Assembly: GCF_000342005.1 (NCBI RefSeq)
Contig: NZ_AOHO01000048.1
Coordinates: forward strand, 1 to 64,000
DNA from: Amycolatopsis decaplanina DSM 44594
GTDB lineage: Bacteria > Actinomycetota > Actinomycetes > Mycobacteriales > Pseudonocardiaceae
DNA: 64,000 bases
Direction of reading: 5' to 3'
Shown here: positions 42,254 to 53,885 of the stretch, one piece after another
Numbering within the stretch: the stretch's first letter is position 1
How the letters are laid out: every line of letters starts with the position of its first letter
Notes under the pieces: model-generated
The model's input: only the letters and a program-made list of their open reading frames with translations
What the model was told of the DNA's origin: nothing
The model's database searches: none
Program-made: the position numbers and the translations under genes

Positions 42254-43633
42254 GTGCCGGAGTTGCCCGATCTGACCGCCGTCGAACTGGTCGCGCGGTA
42301 TCGCGCGAAGACGCTGTCGCCGGTCGAGGTCACCGAAGCGGTCCTCGCTCGTGTCGAGGCGCGCGAACCCGAACTGCACGCGCTCTACGCGTACGACCCG
42401 AGGGGCGCACGTGAAGACGCGAAGGCGTCCGAAAGTCGCTGGCACGCCGGGGAACCGCTCGGCCCGATCGACGGCGTTCCGCTGACGCTCAAGGAGAACA
42501 TCGCGACCCGCGGCACACCGGTCCCGCTCGGCACGGCCGCCACCTCGCTCGCACCCGCGCCCGAAGACGCCCCGGCGGGCGCTCGCGTGCGGGAGTCGGG
42601 CGGTGTCCTGCTGGGCAAGACGACCATGCCGGACTACGGGATGCTGACCTCCGGGCTGTCGAGTTTCCACACCGCGTCGCGGAATCCGTGGGACACCACG
42701 CGCACGCCCGGCGGCTCCAGCGCCGGTGCCGGTTCGGCGGCCGCCGCCGGTTACGGCCCACTGCACGTCGGCACCGACATCGGCGGCTCGATCCGGCTGC
42801 CCGCCGGCTGGTGCGGACTGGTCGGGCTGAAGCCGAGTTTCGGCCGGGTACCGGTGGATCCGCCGTTCCTCGGCCGCGTCGCCGGGCCCATGACGCGGAC
42901 CGTGGCCGACACCGCGCTGCTGATGAGCGTTCTGTCCGGTGTGGACGGTCGTGATCATCTCTCGCTTCCGCCGTCCTCACTTGACTGGGCGTCGCTTTCG
43001 GCCGAGGTCAAGGGCCTGCGGATCGGGCTCCATCTCGACCCGGGTGTCGGACTCCCGGTGCTGCCGGAGACGATCGCCGCCGTCACCGAAGCCGCGCGGC
43101 TGTTCGAGGCCGCGGGTGCGGTCGTCGAGCCGGTTTCGCCGTTCCTGCGCCGCGAAATGCTCGACGGACTCGACACCTTCTGGCGCGTCCGCGCCTGGTC
43201 GGACATGTCGGCGCTGCCCGAGGAGCGCCGCGCGAAGGTCCTGCCGTACATCGCCGACTGGGCCGCAGGCGGCGCCGACGTCAGCGGTGTCGACGCCTAT
43301 CGCGGTTTCGCGCAGATCGACGCCATCGCCGTCGCGACCCTGCGCGCGACCGAACGCTTCGACGTCGTCCTGTCGCCGACCTGCCCGGTCTCGGCCCCAC
43401 CCGCCGACTGGCCCTCGCCGACCAACGACCCGCGCCGCCCGTTCGAGCACGTCGCGTTCACCGTGCCGTACAACATGTCCGGGCAGCCCGCGGTCTCGAT
43501 CAACTGCGGCTACACGAGCGACGACCAGCCGATCGGCCTCCAGATCAGCGGCCGCCGCTTCGCCGACCTCGACGTCCTTCGCGCCGCTGCCGCCTACGAA
43601 ACCCTGCGCTCCACTCCGCGCCCTTGGCCCTGA
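42254..43633 (+). CDS. Amidase (amidase signature family)
   Basis: This 459-residue protein has the Ser-cisSer-Lys triad: Lys in LTLKENIA, Ser in PGGSSAGAG and Ser in DIGGSIRLPA. It hydrolyses a C-N amide bond, releasing ammonia or an amine, and so could open the catabolism of an imported amide. GTG 42254 has AAGGAG 7 nt upstream. It is the last gene of the operon and is followed by a long hairpin. Confidence 0.9.
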   Translation: MPELPDLTAVELVARYRAKTLSPVEVTEAVLARVEAREPELHALYAYDPRGAREDAKASESRWHAGEPLGPIDGVPLTLKENIATRGTPVPLGTAATSLAPAPEDAPAGARVRESGGVLLGKTTMPDYGMLTSGLSSFHTASRNPWDTTRTPGGSSAGAGSAAAAGYGPLHVGTDIGGSIRLPAGWCGLVGLKPSFGRVPVDPPFLGRVAGPMTRTVADTALLMSVLSGVDGRDHLSLPPSSLDWASLSAEVKGLRIGLHLDPGVGLPVLPETIAAVTEAARLFEAAGAVVEPVSPFLRREMLDGLDTFWRVRAWSDMSALPEERRAKVLPYIADWAAGGADVSGVDAYRGFAQIDAIAVATLRATERFDVVLSPTCPVSAPPADWPSPTNDPRRPFEHVAFTVPYNMSGQPAVSINCGYTSDDQPIGLQISGRRFADLDVLRAAAAYETLRSTPRPWP

Positions 43634-43639
43634 CCACCC

Positions 43640-43705
43640 ACGCATTTAGTCCCCTGAATGCGGTCCTTGCGCACGCAACTACCGCATCCAGAGGACGAAA
43701 TGCGT
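43640..43705. terminator. Long imperfect hairpin (32-bp arms) between convergent genes
   Basis: Arms 43640-43671 and 43674-43705 pair with five mismatches across a 2-nt loop. The right arm supplies the stop codon of the minus-strand DUF4276 gene. A 50-bp part (43659-43708) is 45/50 identical to 45572-45621. Its position between convergent genes favours a terminator role. Confidence 0.8.
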
Positions 43706-44367
43706 CAGACCCTGGAGTCGAGCTCGGCCAGCCAGGCGGCGAAGTGCGGACATCGTGCGCTGAGACCATCTATGCCAAGATCGGCGATCGCCAAGGGCCC
43801 TTCGAGGGTTTTCACGTAGCCAGGGCAGTACCTGGCCAGTCGCTTCGAAGGCGCGTTCTTCGGGTCGTCGTTGACGAGTTCCGGCCCGCCGGCTTCGGCA
43901 CAGTCCTGTTCGATCCGCTCGGCGACCGCGGGATCGTCGCGAAGGAAAGCGAGCTGGTCACCGGCGGCGAACACCCACGATTCCAGTTCGTGCTGGACGA
44001 GATGGGGAACGAATCTGTGATCGCCGATGGCCGTCCCGAGCGCCTGCTCGACGTGCTCGACCTTGCCGGTGGCGGCGCCTGCCGGACGTGTCCCCATACC
44101 CGGCGCGTCCGAAGGGAAGCCGTAGTAATCGAACAGAGTCGTCAGCACGGTGAGACGCGGGCTGGCGAGAAGTTCTTTGATCTCCCGCTGCAACTTCGGC
44201 CACGACGTGACGCCGCCACGGTAGGTGACGGACGACGTATGCGTGCGGACAGTCGAATAGGTGACGAACCAGCCTTGCCGCTGGAAGTGAGCGGAAAGCA
44301 GGTCCCGGACCACGGTCGCCTCCGTCTGCCCTTCCACCAGCAGATGCAGACGTTTCCGCTCAGGCAT
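43705..44367 (-). CDS. DUF4276-family protein (TOPRIM-like), second gene of putative defence pair
   Basis: The protein has 220 residues and begins with LHLLVEGQTEATVV, the DUF4276 signature whose Glu resembles the first acidic residue of TOPRIM nucleases. LTTLFDYYGFPSD and HELESWVFA supply further acidic residues. DUF4276 proteins are typically encoded beside an AAA ATPase, as here (8-nt overlap). A nuclease role in phage defence, parallel to OLD/Gabija or PARIS effectors, is plausible but not shown by sequence alone. Confidence 0.85.
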   Translation of the reverse strand: MPERKRLHLLVEGQTEATVVRDLLSAHFQRQGWFVTYSTVRTHTSSVTYRGGVTSWPKLQREIKELLASPRLTVLTTLFDYYGFPSDAPGMGTRPAGAATGKVEHVEQALGTAIGDHRFVPHLVQHELESWVFAAGDQLAFLRDDPAVAERIEQDCAEAGGPELVNDDPKNAPSKRLARYCPGYVKTLEGPLAIADLGIDGLSARCPHFAAWLAELDSRV

Positions 44368-45487
44368 CGAGAACGCTGCCCATAGATCCTGGCTGTCCGC
44401 CGATGATGTTCTTCTCCCAGAGTTCGCCGAGCGAGTATTCGTCGAGCCAGGTTTCCAACGCCGCCTTGTTGGGCCGGGTGAAGACCGAATCGCCGTTTCG
44501 CTGCTCGACGACGATCAGGTCTTCGGCGGAGAACTGGTTCATCAGCGTCACCGATTGGGTCGCGATCAGGACCTGGCTGTGGGTCGACGCCAGGCGCAGC
44601 ATGTCCGCGAGCTGGACGATGGCGACCGGATGCAACCCGAGTTCGGGTTCGTCGAGCACGACGAGCGCGGGAAGTTCCGGCTGGAGCAACAGCGTGGCCA
44701 AACAGACGAAACGCAGTGTTCCGTCCGACATCTGGTTCGCCGAGAAGATCGTGTCCGAACCCTGCCGACGCCAGCGAAGCAAAATGCGGTCGGTGCTGTC
44801 CGGCTGGAGGACGAAGTCGCGAAAGAACGGGGCGACCAGCCGGATCGCGCCGACGATCCGGCGATACGCGACCTTGTCCGCCCGGTCTTCGCTTTCCCGG
44901 AGCCGTAGCAGGACCGCGGCGATGTTGCCCGCATCCGCGCGCAGGGCCAGATTGTCCGCGGTCGGAGAAAGGCGCTTCACCGGCGCGTCGACGCTGGTGT
45001 CGTGGAAGTGATAGACGCGGCAGCCTTGAAGCAACTCGGTGATGTGTGAAGCCACCGAGTTGCTGCCGCGTTCCTCGACGACGTCGTTGAGGCGGCTTTC
45101 CCGGTGCCCACGTCCGATCGATCTCGTCCAGGGCTGATCGTGGCCGGGACCGTGGTACGAAATCACTTCTTCGTCGAAGATCAGTTCTTCGCCGGGGGCC
45201 GCCGCCAGATGGGCCTGGTAGCTGTTGGGCGGTGCCTCCAGTTTGAGGCTGATCCGCGAGGTGTCCGCGGCGTCGTTGATCAGCGCCGACGCGCCGCCGT
45301 TGCGCCCCACGAACAGGTTCAACAGGTCTTCGCTGATCCTGCCCAACAGCTCGAAGGCTTGGACGAAGTTGCTCTTGCCCGCGCCGTTCGCGCCGATGAG
45401 CACGTTCATCGCGCCCAGTTCGACGCGCGCCGAACGGATCGAAGTGAACCCTTCGATCTCGATCGACGTCAGCCGCTGTTGGGTCAT
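44360..45487 (-). CDS. AAA-family ATPase (AAA_21/OLD-like), first gene of putative defence pair
   Basis: The 375-residue SMC/ABC-like ATPase has Walker A GANGAGKSN near the N-terminus and the signature-like QMSDGTLRF. Walker B is LVVLDEPELGLHP, with IATQSVTLMNQF after it as the switch. A helical insertion (about 150-235) lies between the lobes. It lacks its own TOPRIM domain, which the overlapping DUF4276 gene may supply in trans. I start at ATG 45487, 6 nt after a TAAGCT -10 element; GTG 45493 is possible. Such ATPases sense invaders in several phage-defence systems. Confidence 0.88.
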   Translation of the reverse strand: MTQQRLTSIEIEGFTSIRSARVELGAMNVLIGANGAGKSNFVQAFELLGRISEDLLNLFVGRNGGASALINDAADTSRISLKLEAPPNSYQAHLAAAPGEELIFDEEVISYHGPGHDQPWTRSIGRGHRESRLNDVVEERGSNSVASHITELLQGCRVYHFHDTSVDAPVKRLSPTADNLALRADAGNIAAVLLRLRESEDRADKVAYRRIVGAIRLVAPFFRDFVLQPDSTDRILLRWRRQGSDTIFSANQMSDGTLRFVCLATLLLQPELPALVVLDEPELGLHPVAIVQLADMLRLASTHSQVLIATQSVTLMNQFSAEDLIVVEQRNGDSVFTRPNKAALETWLDEYSLGELWEKNIIGGQPGSMGSVLDA

Positions 45488-45493
45488 GCGCAC

Positions 45494-45499
45494 AGCTTA
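45494..45499 (-). promoter_or_regulatory. -10 element of a probable leaderless promoter for the ATPase/DUF4276 pair
   Basis: On the minus strand TAAGCT is followed by 6 nt and the ATG at 45487. No ribosome site precedes the ATG. Confidence 0.5.
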
Positions 45500-45571
45500 G
45501 GCAATCGTCTGGAAAAGATGACGATTCGCCGGTTCGTGCAAGTCACCCCACTGCGCGATTCGGCACCTGCT

Positions 45572-45621
45572 TGCGGTACTTGCGCGCGCAACTACCGCAT
45601 CCAGAGGACTGCATGCGTCAG
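45572..45621. repeat. Second copy of the 50-bp hairpin-family sequence
   Basis: It is identical to 43659-43708 at 45 of 50 positions. The left arm is degenerate, so the stem is weaker than in the first copy. It includes the stop codon of the minus-strand CitE-like gene, just as the first copy includes that of the DUF4276 gene. Confidence 0.8.
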
Positions 45622-46472
45622 CCGCCGATCGCCTCGGCCAGCGCCAGGATCCGTCGCGCGTTCTCCACGTGCAGGTTCTCGATCATCCGCCCGTCCACGG
45701 TCACGACGCCCTGCCCGGCCGCCTGCGCCTCCTCGAACGCCGAGATGATCCTGCGTGACCGCGCGATCTCCTCCTCGGACGGCGCGAAGATCCGGTTGCA
45801 CGGCTCCAGCTGCGCCGGGTGGATCAGCGTTTTGCCGTCGAAGCCGAACTGGCGTCCCTGCAGGCATTCCGCTTCGAAGCCTTCGAGGTCTTTCACGTCG
45901 TTGTAGACGCCGTCGAGGATCGCCTTGCCGGTCGCGCGTGCGGCCAGCAGCGCGAGCGAAAGCCCGCCCAGCAGCGGCGCGCGGCCGGGGACGAACTCGG
46001 CGTGCAGTTCCTTCGCCAGGTCGTTCGTGCCCATGACCAGCACGGTCAGCCGCTCGGACGCCGAGGCGATCTCCTCGGCGTGCAGCATCGCGACCGGGGT
46101 TTCGACCATCGCCCAGATCTTCGTGTGGTCCGGCGCGCCGCCGAGTTCCAGCGCGCGCTCGATGTTGTGCACTTCGGCGGCGGAGTTCACCTTCGGCACC
46201 ACGATCGCGGCCGGGCCCGCCTGCGCGGCGGCACGGAGATCGGCGTCGTGCCATTCGGTGTCGAGGCCATTGACGCGGATGGTCACCTCGCGCGAGCCGT
46301 ATTCCTTCGACGACGCGGCGGCGCAAACGCGTTCACGTGCGGCCTCCTTCGCGTCGGGCGCGACGGCGTCTTCGAGGTCGAGGATGAGCCCGTCCGCGTC
46401 CAGCGTCTTGGCCTTTTCGAGCGCTCTTTCGTTCGCGCCGGGCATGTAGAGGACGGAACGCCGGGGATTCAT
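45618..46472 (-). CDS. HpcH/HpaI (CitE-like) CoA ester lyase or thioesterase
   Basis: The 284-residue TIM-barrel protein starts RRSVLYMPGANERALEKA. It has the metal and substrate motifs LDLEDAVAPDAKEAAR, VVPKVNSAAEV, AMVETPVAMLHAEEIA and FGFDGKTLIHPAQ. It is a paralogue of the upstream gene, 35 nt away. By analogy with Mcl2 of the ethylmalonyl-CoA pathway it could be a malyl-CoA thioesterase, or a citramalyl-CoA lyase. The exact substrate is inferred. ATG 46472 is preceded by an AGGAGG-like site. Confidence 0.85.
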   Translation of the reverse strand: MNPRRSVLYMPGANERALEKAKTLDADGLILDLEDAVAPDAKEAARERVCAAASSKEYGSREVTIRVNGLDTEWHDADLRAAAQAGPAAIVVPKVNSAAEVHNIERALELGGAPDHTKIWAMVETPVAMLHAEEIASASERLTVLVMGTNDLAKELHAEFVPGRAPLLGGLSLALLAARATGKAILDGVYNDVKDLEGFEAECLQGRQFGFDGKTLIHPAQLEPCNRIFAPSEEEIARSRRIISAFEEAQAAGQGVVTVDGRMIENLHVENARRILALAEAIGG

Positions 46473-46507
46473 GCGGAAGCCTCCTGATCTTTTCGGGTCG
46501 CGCGAGG

Positions 46508-47569
46508 TCAAACACTGCTGGCGGCGTCGTACGCGGCGGCGAGTTCGGGGTCGTCGGCGGCCAGGGCGTCGGCGAGTTCGGCGACCACCCGGCACTGCTT
46601 CACCGAGGCGTCGTCCTGCATCTTGCCGTCGATCATCACCGCGCCGGTGCCGTCACCCATCGCGGCGATCACGCGCCGTGCCCAGGCGACGTCCTCGGGA
46701 GCGGGCGAGAACACCTTCTTGGCGATGTCGATCTGCACCGGGTGCAGGCTCCAGGCGCCCACACAGCCGAGGAGGAACGCGTTGCGGAACTGGTCTTCGC
46801 AGGCCACGACGTCGCGGATGTCGCCGAACGGCCCGTAGTACGGCAAGATCCCGTTCGCCGCGCAGGCGTCGACCATCCGCGCGACGGTGTAGTGCCAGAG
46901 ATCCTGCTGGTATGTCGTGCGTCCCTCATTCAGGTCTTCGCCGGTCGGGTCCGTGCGCACCAGGTAACCGGGGTGCCCGCCACCCACTCGGGTGGTCTTC
47001 ATCCGGCGGCTCGCGGCGAGGTCGGCCGGGCCGAGTGAGATGCCCTGCATCCGGGGGCTCGCGCCGGCGATCTCCTCGACGTTCGCGACGCCGCTGGCGG
47101 TCTCGAGGATCGCGTGCACCAGCAGCGGTTTCGTCAGCCCCGCCCGCGCTTCGAGCTGCGCGAGCAGCCTGTCGACGTAGTGGATGTCCTGCGCGCCCTC
47201 CACCTTCGGCACCATGATCACGTCGAGTTTGTCGCCGATCTCGGTGACCAGCGTGATCAGGTCGTCGAGCACCCACGGCGAGTCGAGGCTGTTGACGCGG
47301 GTCCACAGCTGCGCCTTGCCGAAGTCGGTCGACTTCGCGATGGAGACGAGCCCGTTCCGCGCGGCCTCCTTGCGGTCGGCGCGCACGGCGTCCTCGAGGT
47401 TCCCGAGCAGGACGTCGACCTTCTTGGCGAGATCCGGGACCTTGGCGGCCATTTTCTCGTTACCGGGGTCGAAGAAGTGGATCATCCGCGAAGGAGGCAC
47501 GGGGATCTGGCGGAGCGGTTCCGGCGCCCCTACCGCGAGCGGGGCGAAGAAATCCTTCGGCGAACGCAT
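46508..47569 (-). CDS. HpcH/HpaI-family malyl-CoA/methylmalyl-CoA lyase-like protein
   Basis: The 353-residue protein is longer than its downstream paralogue. It shows [50 protein letters not shown] and [14 protein letters not shown]. The length and an insertion before the last strands resemble Mcl1-type L-malyl-CoA/beta-methylmalyl-CoA lyases, which split CoA thioesters to glyoxylate. ATG 47569 has GAGGAACG upstream. The tandem with a CitE/Mcl2-like gene supports a shared pathway. Confidence 0.85.
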   Translation of the reverse strand: MRSPKDFFAPLAVGAPEPLRQIPVPPSRMIHFFDPGNEKMAAKVPDLAKKVDVLLGNLEDAVRADRKEAARNGLVSIAKSTDFGKAQLWTRVNSLDSPWVLDDLITLVTEIGDKLDVIMVPKVEGAQDIHYVDRLLAQLEARAGLTKPLLVHAILETASGVANVEEIAGASPRMQGISLGPADLAASRRMKTTRVGGGHPGYLVRTDPTGEDLNEGRTTYQQDLWHYTVARMVDACAANGILPYYGPFGDIRDVVACEDQFRNAFLLGCVGAWSLHPVQIDIAKKVFSPAPEDVAWARRVIAAMGDGTGAVMIDGKMQDDASVKQCRVVAELADALAADDPELAAAYDAASSV

Positions 47570-47687
47570 CGTTCCTCCATCGCAACGGGCTAAGTGACCG
47601 ACTGGTAACCCTAAACCCGGAAGGCAGGGAACCGCTGCGGCGCAGCTCACCTCCAAGGGGACACGATCGGGAATCGCGGAGGAATCT

Positions 47688-49927
<2,240 letters not shown>

Positions 49928-49931
<4 letters not shown>

Positions 49932-52204
49932 ACATTCAAGACGTGAACGACGAGTGGAGATTGCCCGGCTTCACCGAGTTGGAGCAGCTGGGCACGGGCA
50001 CCTTCGGCCGCGTGGTGCTCGCACGCCAGGACAACACCGGCCACTTCGTCGCGATCAAGTACCTCTTCTCCCACTTCGCCGCCGAGCCCGCCTATCTCGA
50101 CGCGTTCCGCCAGGAGGCGCTGGCGCTGCACCGGGTGTCGAGCCCGCACGTCGTGAAGCTGTACGAGTTCTTCGAGACGCCGCAGGGCGCGGCGATCGTC
50201 ATGGAAGCGATCAACGGTGTCTCCCTGCGTTCGGTGCTCCAGGCCGAAGGCGCTCTCGAACCCGAAGCCGCCCTTGCGGTACTGAAGGGTTCGCTGCTCG
50301 GACTGGCCGCGGCGCACTCCGCCAACGTCGTCCATCGGGACTACAAACCGGCCAACGTCCTCGTCGCCGACACCGGCGAGAGCAAACTGGTCGACTTCGG
50401 CACGGCCGTCCTGGCGGGTGAACGAGGCCCGTCCGTCGGCACGCCCGCGTATATGGCGCCCGAGCAGTGGTCCGGCGGGCAAGCCACTCCCGCGACCGAT
50501 GTCTACGCCGCGACCTGCGTGTTCTTCCAGTGCGTCACCGGGCATCGGCCGTACGAGGCCGAACAGACCGAAGTACTCCGCACGCTGCACGAACACGCGC
50601 CCATCCCGTTCGGCGAAGTACCCCCGCCGGTGCACGAGATCGTCGCGCTGGGAATGGCGAAGGACCCGTCGAAACGACCGGTCGACGCCCTCATGTTCGT
50701 CAGCGAACTGGAACGCGTCGCCCGCGCGGGGTACGGCGACGAATGGGAGCGCAAGGGCTGGTCACGGCTGGCGAAGGCGGCTGGCGTGCTCGCCGCGGCG
50801 ACGCCGTTGGTCCTGCTCGGCGCCGGTACGGCGGCCGCGCCCGGGGTCGCCGCCGCCGGAACGGGCGCGGCGGCCGCGTCGACCGGCGGGATCGCGGCCG
50901 GGCTGAAGATCGCCATCGGGGTCGTCGCGGCGACGGCCGCCGTGGTCGGCTCGGTGGTGGTCTTCTCCGACGCGAGCACCCCGCCGCCATCACCGCCGAC
51001 CACTCAGCAGGCCGTCGCGCTCAAGGTCGCCATGAAGACCCGGACCGGGACCGTGCCCGGTACGAACCTCGCCTACAACGGGGACTACCCGGAGGTGACC
51101 GGTTCGCCCGATCAAGCCTGGCTGAAGCGGGTCAACGACGCTCTGACCGCGCCGATCGACGACTGGAACCGCAAAACCGGCCCCGGCGCCGCCGAGCTGG
51201 AGCCGGAACGCGGCCCGTACACGCTGGTCACGAAGGCCGACGTGCGCGCGCAGAACGAGCGGTACCTCTCGGTGCGCTACACGCACGACCTCGTGAACAA
51301 ACCGCACCCGACCTGGGGTTACGGCCGCGCCACGGTGACGATCGACCTCAAGGAGGGCAAGGCGCTCACCCCCGCCGAGCTGTTCGCGCCCGGGAAGTTC
51401 ACCGACGACGGCCTGCGGGCGCTGACCGAGCGGATCTGGCCCGGCAAGGAGCAGTGCGGCGCCCCGACCTCCACTTTCCCGTACCGACCTCTCCGTCCGG
51501 CGGATCTCACCGACGAGCCGAAGGTGTGGCTCGCGTTCACGCCGACGGCCGTCGAGGTCACCGCCAACCTGACCGACCTGGGCTTCTCCACCGCCTGCGG
51601 TGTCCAGGACTTCACGCTGCCCTACGACAAGGTGGCCGATCTGCTGAACCCGGCGCTCGTCGACGGTGTGACCAGTGGAAAAGTGGTCAAAGGCACGTCG
51701 TCCGCCCCACCCGCGCAAGGGGTCACCGACGTCTCGGCGGGTGCGCTGACCCTGCATCTTCCGCAGGGTTGGTCCGTGGTTTCGCAGGGACTGGAGAAGG
51801 TGCTCGTCGACGCGAGCTGCCCGGACCCCAAGAAGTACTTCAACTGCAAGTACGTCCTTCTCACGGACAACACCCGGCAGTCCGCCGAACAGCCGCCGTA
51901 CCGGCCAGGGGAGTTCTACCGGCGCAGCGCGGGCGGCCGGGCCTGCAACGCCGCCGGGCGGAAGGACCTCCGCCAAAAGGGTGACGCCGTCCGGACGGTT
52001 TCCACCACCGCACCGGTGGGCGGGACGACGGCGACCTACGAGGAGTGGACGATCCAGTGTGTTCCTCGTGGACAGACGGGCGGCAGCGGTGAGGCGCAAG
52101 TGACCCAGCGGATCTGGTTCCTTGTGGACAGGCAGATCGTCGTGATGGACGAGTGGCGGACACCGGGAGTCGAAGAACTCCTCCGCACAGCGACGATCTC
52201 CTGA
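49928..52204 (+). CDS. Receptor Ser/Thr protein kinase with RsiV-like external domain (copy 2)
   Basis: This 758-residue paralogue of the preceding gene has GTGTFGRVV, HRDYKPANVLV, DFGTAVLAG and GTPAYMAPEQWSG, with almost identical stretches such as ATDVYAATCVFFQCV and GHRPYEAEQTEVLRTLHE. A Gly/Ala-rich membrane region follows. The outer part has DLKEGKALTPAELFAPG and FTLPYDKVADLLNP of the RsiV/DUF3298 type, then a second Cys-containing module. The kinase halves are much more alike than the outer halves, as expected if the two sense different ligands. GTG 49922 is an alternative start. Confidence 0.9.
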
Positions 52205-52554
52205 CCTGACCGCGAAGGTCCACTGTGGAATGAGTATTCACTGGGCTGAATGGTCTAACGATTTTGCTTCTCTTGCCACGCCGGTGTTCGGCGGCGGTCG
52301 GTCCGTACTCGTGACCGTTCGGAGACGCCGAGTAACACCACTTACCTCTTCCTCACTCGGTTGGCGGCACGGTCGGACTGAAGTCCGACGACCGCCTACC
52401 GACCGGTCACCGATGACAAGGCGCCGCCGATCGCAGCCACTCGCGTTGTCCGGCGCCGCCGCCTCCCCGCCCTGTTAGACAGGTCATGTGCCGCTTCCAC
52501 CGAGGTGGCACGGGATAAGAGCCCTAGGGAAACCAGGTTCGAAGGAGGCGGAAC
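52205..52554. other. 350-bp intergenic region, no gene supported
   Basis: No frame here has family similarity or a ribosome site with a plausible length. The strong AAGGAGG ribosome site at 52542-52548 belongs to the next gene. No hairpin terminator of note was found after the kinase pair. Confidence 0.6.
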
Positions 52555-53205
52555 GTGGCGGCTACACCGAACATGGAGAGCTCGACGGTCGCCGGTGGCG
52601 CGAAGCGCAGCCGGTCACTGCCGAGCCGGGTGGTACCGCCGATCGAACTGCCCGCGAGCGTCGGGGAGCTTTCGCGCAAGGCGGCGGCCCTGCTCGGCTG
52701 GAACGGCATCGTCTTGCCGGAAACCACCGTGCTCGGCCGCAAGATCTGCGTGGTCGCCCGGCTCCGTACCGACGTGCACGCCGAGCGCATCGCGATGGGC
52801 ATGGGGCCCGTCATCGATCGCGCCACCGTCGACACCTGGACATGGCCAGAGCTGGCCGCGACCGCACCCGCGCCGGCCGCCGAGATCATCGGCGTCCTCG
52901 CGGTCGCCCGGCACTGGCGCACCGCGATGGCCTCCGCGGTCCCGTTCGCGCGTTACGGCGAGGCCGCGATGGTGCTCCCATCGCCAGCCGTACTGACGGA
53001 GGACTACGTCGGCAACTGCCTGCCGCGTGCCCGCGCCTACGGGCTCGGCATCGTCACCGCCGACCCCAACGCGGTGGCCGACCTCGACCTCGAGGGCCAC
53101 AGCGAGCGCATGATCCTCGACGAGGACCCGGTCTCGCGCCTGGTCAACGAGGTCGTCTACGACCAGCTGCTGCGCGAAACCGAGCTTCCTGCCGAAGTCG
53201 ACTGA
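52555..53205 (+). CDS. Conserved actinobacterial protein of unknown function
   Basis: The 216-residue protein is probably soluble, with an N-terminal Ser-rich segment. A mixed alpha/beta body follows, with IVLPETTVLGRKICVVARL, MVLPSPAVLTEDYVGNCLPRA and an acidic end. I know no named domain. The GTG start is well supported by AAGGAGG 6 nt upstream. It is followed within 20 nt by the NAD(P)-binding gene, which has its own probable leaderless promoter. Confidence 0.75.
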   Translation: MAATPNMESSTVAGGAKRSRSLPSRVVPPIELPASVGELSRKAAALLGWNGIVLPETTVLGRKICVVARLRTDVHAERIAMGMGPVIDRATVDTWTWPELAATAPAPAAEIIGVLAVARHWRTAMASAVPFARYGEAAMVLPSPAVLTEDYVGNCLPRARAYGLGIVTADPNAVADLDLEGHSERMILDEDPVSRLVNEVVYDQLLRETELPAEVD

Positions 53206-53211
53206 ACCCGT

Positions 53212-53217
53212 TAGGCT
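53212..53217 (+). promoter_or_regulatory. -10 element of a probable leaderless promoter
   Basis: TAGGCT is followed by 7 nt and the ATG at 53225, with no ribosome site between. It lies just after the preceding stop codon. Confidence 0.5.
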
Positions 53218-53224
53218 CGCGAAC

Positions 53225-53875
53225 ATGCGAGTCGTCATTGCAGGTGGACACGGACAGATCGCGCTGAAGCTGGAGAAGCTCCTCGCCGCCCGCGGTGATC
53301 AGGCGGTGGGGATCGTGCGCAACCCCGATCACGTCGCCGATCTCGAGGCGGCCGGTGCCGAAGCGGTCGTCCTCGACCTGGAAAAGTCCGATGTGGACGC
53401 CGTCGCCAAGGTGCTCGACGGTGCCGACGCCGCCGTCTTCGCGGCGGGCGCCGGGCCCGGCAGCGGCACGGCTCGCAAGGACACTGTGGACAGAGCGGCC
53501 GCCGAACTCTTCGCGGCCGCCTCCGAACGGGCGGGCGTCCGGCGGCATATCCAGGTCGGCTCGATGGGGGCGGACAAATGGGAGACCGCGGACGTCCCGG
53601 ACGATTTCCGGATCTACCTCAAGGCCAAGAAGGCGGCCGAAGACGACCTGCGCGCCCGCGATCTCGAATGGACGATCCTGCGCCCTGGGCAGCTCACCAA
53701 CGACGAAGGCACCGGCGAGATCCTGATCGCCGAGTCCACCGGGCGCGGGCCCATTCCGCGTCAGGACGTCGCCGCGATCCTCGTCGCGCTGCTCGACAAC
53801 CCGTCGACGGCGGGACGCGTCCTCGAAGCGATCTCAGGTGATACTGCTATCTCTCAGGCTGTTTCCGCTCTGTGA
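53225..53875 (+). CDS. NAD(P)-binding atypical SDR-family protein
   Basis: This 216-residue Rossmann protein has VVIAGGHGQIALKLEKLL at the N-terminus, VLDLEKSD at the second nucleotide motif, and FAAGAGPGSG. The C-terminal LEWTILRPGQLTND is typical of the YhfK/SDR_a5-like group. These bind NADP and reduce quinones or sense redox state; the substrate is unknown. The variant Gly motif (GGHGQIA) fits that group. Confidence 0.85.
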   Translation: MRVVIAGGHGQIALKLEKLLAARGDQAVGIVRNPDHVADLEAAGAEAVVLDLEKSDVDAVAKVLDGADAAVFAAGAGPGSGTARKDTVDRAAAELFAAASERAGVRRHIQVGSMGADKWETADVPDDFRIYLKAKKAAEDDLRARDLEWTILRPGQLTNDEGTGEILIAESTGRGPIPRQDVAAILVALLDNPSTAGRVLEAISGDTAISQAVSAL

Positions 53876-53885
53876 AAGCTAGTGT

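Noticed and set aside
43640..45621. The two 50-bp repeats as att sites of an integrative element
   Set aside because: No integrase or recombinase lies between them, and both sit at gene 3' ends as terminator-like hairpins; kept only as an open alternative.
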